DNA of 64,000 bases from Bugulina stolonifera (taxonomy: Eukaryota; Bryozoa; Gymnolaemata; Cheilostomatida; Bugulidae), in NCBI GenBank assembly GCA_935421135.1, contig OW285188.1, forward strand, positions 22,297,233-22,361,232, in the 5' to 3' direction. The translations under genes and the position numbers were made by a program. This document shows, one piece after another, positions 60,851 through 64,000 of this stretch; the stretch's first letter is position 1; each line of letters opens with the position of its first letter. Below the pieces are notes generated by a model that was not told the DNA's origin, made no database searches, and saw nothing but the letters and a program-made list of their open reading frames with translations.

Positions 60851-63109
60851 TCAAGAGTCTGAAATGGAGTTATCCTCTTTTTTGTACCTCCCTTGCACAA
60901 AGATTCTTGGTACATCAATATTCTCTTTCTTGTTCACAGTTCTTCTCTCAACATATGCGCTTTCAACAACTGTAAATCCAGCTTGCATAAATATTCCATC
61001 CAGTTTATCTGCAAAGGACAGTAATATGTATTCAGCAATCAAACCAACAAGTACAAGTAAATGCACACATTCATAAGGGCGGTGAAGAGCTGGTAACATA
61101 ACAGTTGGGAAAATTTAATACAGCAAGGGGCTTTAGCATGCTTTACACAATTTATACATGTTTAGGTACTATGTGGGCCACAGCCAGAAATGTAGAACAC
61201 GGGATGAGTACACATTCACTAAACTTATATATAATGTACATGTTTATTAAGAGGTTAGTAATTAGTCAGCATCTGCTGCTGTGTACCTAATGAGAAGTAG
61301 TAGGCTCTGGTATGATCCTGTCTTACATACAGATTATCTGCCAGCTTATGTCCAGGTTTAAATCTCAACATGGCATGATCATATAATCCATAGTCTCTGA
61401 TCAGCACATATCCACCTGCCTTTAACACCTGCAGTCAACAGCATCAGATTAATATAGAGAAACATAACTTTGGTGTAAACAGATTGTTTATCGATAGGCA
61501 CGATGGAATTGTCTTCTCATTACTGCTTATATGGCAAGGTTAATAATCAAGTTAGCATTTATTATGTACATGTGTATGATGCATTAATTTAAAATCCAAA
61601 GATGTAAACTGCCGATAGAACATATACTTATTACTTGCATTATAAATGTTTTTCAAAGCTTGAACCATTTTATCAGGATGGATTGCAGACAACACAAATA
61701 TGAGACTGCATGCATCAACTGAATCAGTTGGTACACTGTCAGTGAGATCTGAGCTGGTGATGTCGCACTGAAAGGCTTTACACCTCTCATCACTGTAGTT
61801 CTCATTGCCCTAAAAGTAGTAAAATTATGTGGGTAAGCTTACAAAATTTACTTTACAAAATAGTCCACAATTATCAGATAACCAGATAGTATATAAATTG
61901 TTGAGTCAGATATTGAATATAAAATGCAATGTACATTTTGTTTTATTGGAAAAACCTTGCATTTTTTATGGAAAATTGAACAATAATCTAATTACCTTAC
62001 CTATCCGTCTCGTGTTGCCAACATAATGAAACAGATATGCTACAGCTATGTTGTTTATGTAAAAGGAGTTTGACGATTGAACAAACCACACAGTGGATAG
62101 AAATCAAACCTTACCTTAACAAAGTCAACAGCTCTTTTAGAGAAATCACATGCGTATACAAACAGTTGAGGGTTCTCCTCCAACAATGGAAAGAGGAAGT
62201 TCCCCACCCCACATCCAGCTTCTAAGAGGACCAGTGGACCCTGTATACATTATCAAGACATGTTTACATTATACCAAACTACGTGTGAAAGCAGCCCGCG
62301 CATTCATACCTGAATGTGTGTGCATCATGACATCACTACTACCCAGAACTGCATGCTACCACAAGTAACAATGTAACAGATCAATCAATGGGTGTAAGGG
62401 TGGCACAGTTAATGACATACATGCTCATTAATCCAGAGGTTGTGAGCTCACACCTCAGCTGTGCCATTTCGTTCAGAAATCTTTTAACCCTAAAAATTGC
62501 CGAGCCTGTTCGAATCAGGGTGTATAAATAATACACGAGATCTTGTGTAGTGTCTTCATCAAACACGCATGTTAAAGACCCACTTCTGCTCTGCTTGCAT
62601 AAGAGAAGTCAGATTCCAGAAGGGTATGTGATCACATTAGGGTGGCAGTATGGTGTAGTGATCTTAGGTTCGAGACCCATGCACTACTGATGTGGAAAGT
62701 GAGCTGTTCCACCCATAGCTGATCTCCTGTTGCTTAGGCTTCTGAGGTCCGATAAATAATATGGCTAGGCGTCTCAACAGTAACCAAAAACAAAAATCAA
62801 CAGGTTCAGTGCAGTAATATGTGTTTTATATTATCTATGAATGTAATGCCAGTATTGATAGAAGCTCACAGAAATTAGCTCTGGAAATTCACGACTAGTC
62901 CAATGTCGATCTTTGTAAAATGCTGTGGTATTTCTTTTATAAAACAGATCCCAATTTTTCTGTGCATCTTTCTCTAGTAACTGCTGCTTAAATGTTGGTA
63001 TGGTGATATTATCAGCAGATAATCGCAGTTTCTCATCATCGGTTAGTTGTCTTGGTATGTCAGTTGAGCCCTCCTGCTCGGATCCCATACTCTCAACTCC
63101 ATCACTCAT
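60851..63109 (-). CDS. METTL6: tRNA N3-methylcytidine methyltransferase METTL6
   Basis: Five exons on the minus strand, 63109-62870, 62240-62115, 61809-61639, 61428-61287 and 61008-60851, give 278 residues (human about 284). METTL6 methylates cytidine 32 of serine tRNAs using S-adenosylmethionine. Visible landmarks: [20 protein letters not shown] and [11 protein letters not shown] near residues 50-75, the SAM-binding motif [37 protein letters not shown], then [19 protein letters not shown] and [13 protein letters not shown], and [20 protein letters not shown] near the end. The intron after exon 3 has a GC donor (AAT followed by GCAAGT), the only junction that restores NIYN-VLKAGG. Otherwise intact. 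Confidence 0.94.
62385..62770. repeat. SINE-like sequence in METTL6 intron 1
   Basis: Two tRNA-like heads: GGTGGCACAGTTAATG with GGTTGTGAGCTCACACC at 62398-62460, and GGTGGCAGTATGGTGTAGTG with GGTTCGAGACC at 62640-62680. Between them is a conserved-looking body with CATGTTAAAGACCCACTT. The spacing fits Pol III A and B boxes. No target duplication or tail was identified. Confidence 0.45.
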
Positions 63110-63735
63110 ATCTATTGAAATTCAGCAAAAAAGATGGAAGATTTACCAATAATATTGCTAATTAAAATAGGACATCGCGTCAACACACTATCTGAAAATA
63201 TTGCTTCTGCTTGCTATGACAAATAACCTAATTTTGGCATAAAATTGAGATTGTATGCAAAAAAAGAGTTTTTCTGTTTGGACTAGAACTGCCTGGCTAC
63301 ACCTTTGACATTGATATCCCAGTGTGTGTGCATGTATGAAGAAAAAAAATATTGTAGAATCATCTTACACTCAGCCCTATGGAAGCTTAATGCGTAAAAG
63401 TATATTACACAGACCTGTGTGGAAATCATCGTCATGCTAGACCATTTAGGGGGTGAAAAGGGTGTGCCTCATGTGGAGCAGTAGAAATACATTATTTGAG
63501 AATTGTTCCATAGAGTGTACAAAACCAGTAGTGAAAAGAAAAGCATAACATCACATAGCTTCAACATGGATAGCAGTTACACTGACCGAGTGGATGGTAT
63601 ATCTCATATCTATGCATAGCATAATTATGTGCAAAGATTGACTATGTATTTATAATAACAGATCAATTAGTTTTTGGAACATGAATATGTATAGTTCTCT
63701 GGTTACAAGTAGAGGATTTACCTCACCTGGTGAGT
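63110..63735. other. METTL6 upstream region
   Basis: AT-rich non-coding sequence containing the METTL6 promoter. No gene or RNA is supported. Confidence 0.4.
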
Positions 63736-63739
63736 GCCT

Positions 63740-63915
63740 GGTCAGTTTCAAGCTGTTATTATTGTGTGTCCCAACTGTATATTGTGCACAAGGTAGGACA
63801 AGGCAGAACCCCATAGTACTCCAGATGTCACAGCACAGGTACTTGAGTAGTGACCTTTCATTACTACTTGATGGGTTCGTCCTGTGGACTGTGGTAAATC
63901 ATAAAATCTTGGATC
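63740..63915 (-). pseudogene. Decayed LINE reverse transcriptase fragment
   Basis: On the minus strand one frame reads TGRTHQVVMKGHYSS then CAVTSGVLWGSALSYL, an eroded form of the VTSGVPQGSVLGPLLF motif of LINE reverse transcriptases. It is short, with stops on both sides. Confidence 0.55.
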
Positions 63916-64000
63916 AAATTTTAATTTGTCAAAGTAGGATCACGGTTAGGAATAGTTTTTGCAGTAGTAGGCTATGTAATACTTCAACTTTGTCAAAAGA

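Noticed and set aside
62640..62680. Possible second tRNA gene
   Set aside because: A and B box-like strings are present but no acceptor stem or anticodon arm forms; better explained as SINE.

Overview
The window is nuclear DNA from an intron-rich, AT-rich animal-like eukaryote. Genes are split into small exons with mostly GT-AG introns, usually 100 to 1500 bases. The orthologues (VPS45, a septin, HSBP1, RECQL4, SMIM30, SREK1IP1, an mS38-like protein, METTL6) are metazoan in set and style. The transposon load (hAT, Ty3/gypsy, LINE, possible P-like) and the short introns would suit an invertebrate such as a sponge or cnidarian, but I cannot name the species. All gene models below were built by hand from splice signals, reading phase and remembered family features; no alignment or search was run.

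Layout. 1-2293 (+): 3' end of VPS45. 4383-12533 (+): septin with two possible first exons. 12964-14676 (-): HSBP1 with a U12-type AT-AC intron. 15222-15672 (-): partial THAP-domain gene. 16102-19153: a 3.05 kb element with terminal inverted repeats and an 8-base target duplication. 19813-20321: hAT-type MITE made of GACTTG repeats. 20480-21475 (-): LINE reverse transcriptase fragment. 21546-32827 (+): complete RECQL4, with a tRNA-Trp gene in intron 3. 33773-33949 (+): SMIM30-like small membrane protein.

34156-44608 is a transposon island: a perfect 33-bp hairpin, an LTR retrotransposon with identifiable LTRs, TSD, PBS and PPT whose 3' LTR is split by a nested hAT element, a three-knuckle CCHC ORF, a decayed Ty3/gypsy pol, and an orphan transmembrane ORF. 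46162-53119 (-) holds a 15-exon unrecognised gene for a roughly 948-residue proline- and cysteine-rich protein. 53562-54913 (-) is SREK1IP1, 56506-60613 (+) the mS38-like gene with a LINE fragment in its first intron, and 60851-63109 (-) METTL6. The window closes in a decayed LINE fragment.

The host genes are housekeeping functions (vesicle fusion, cytoskeleton, heat-shock control, replication and repair, splicing, mitoribosome, tRNA methylation) with no sign of acting as one pathway. The least explained items are the 948-residue gene, the CATAGAG inverted-repeat family beside the THAP exons, and the cluster of near-perfect hairpins.
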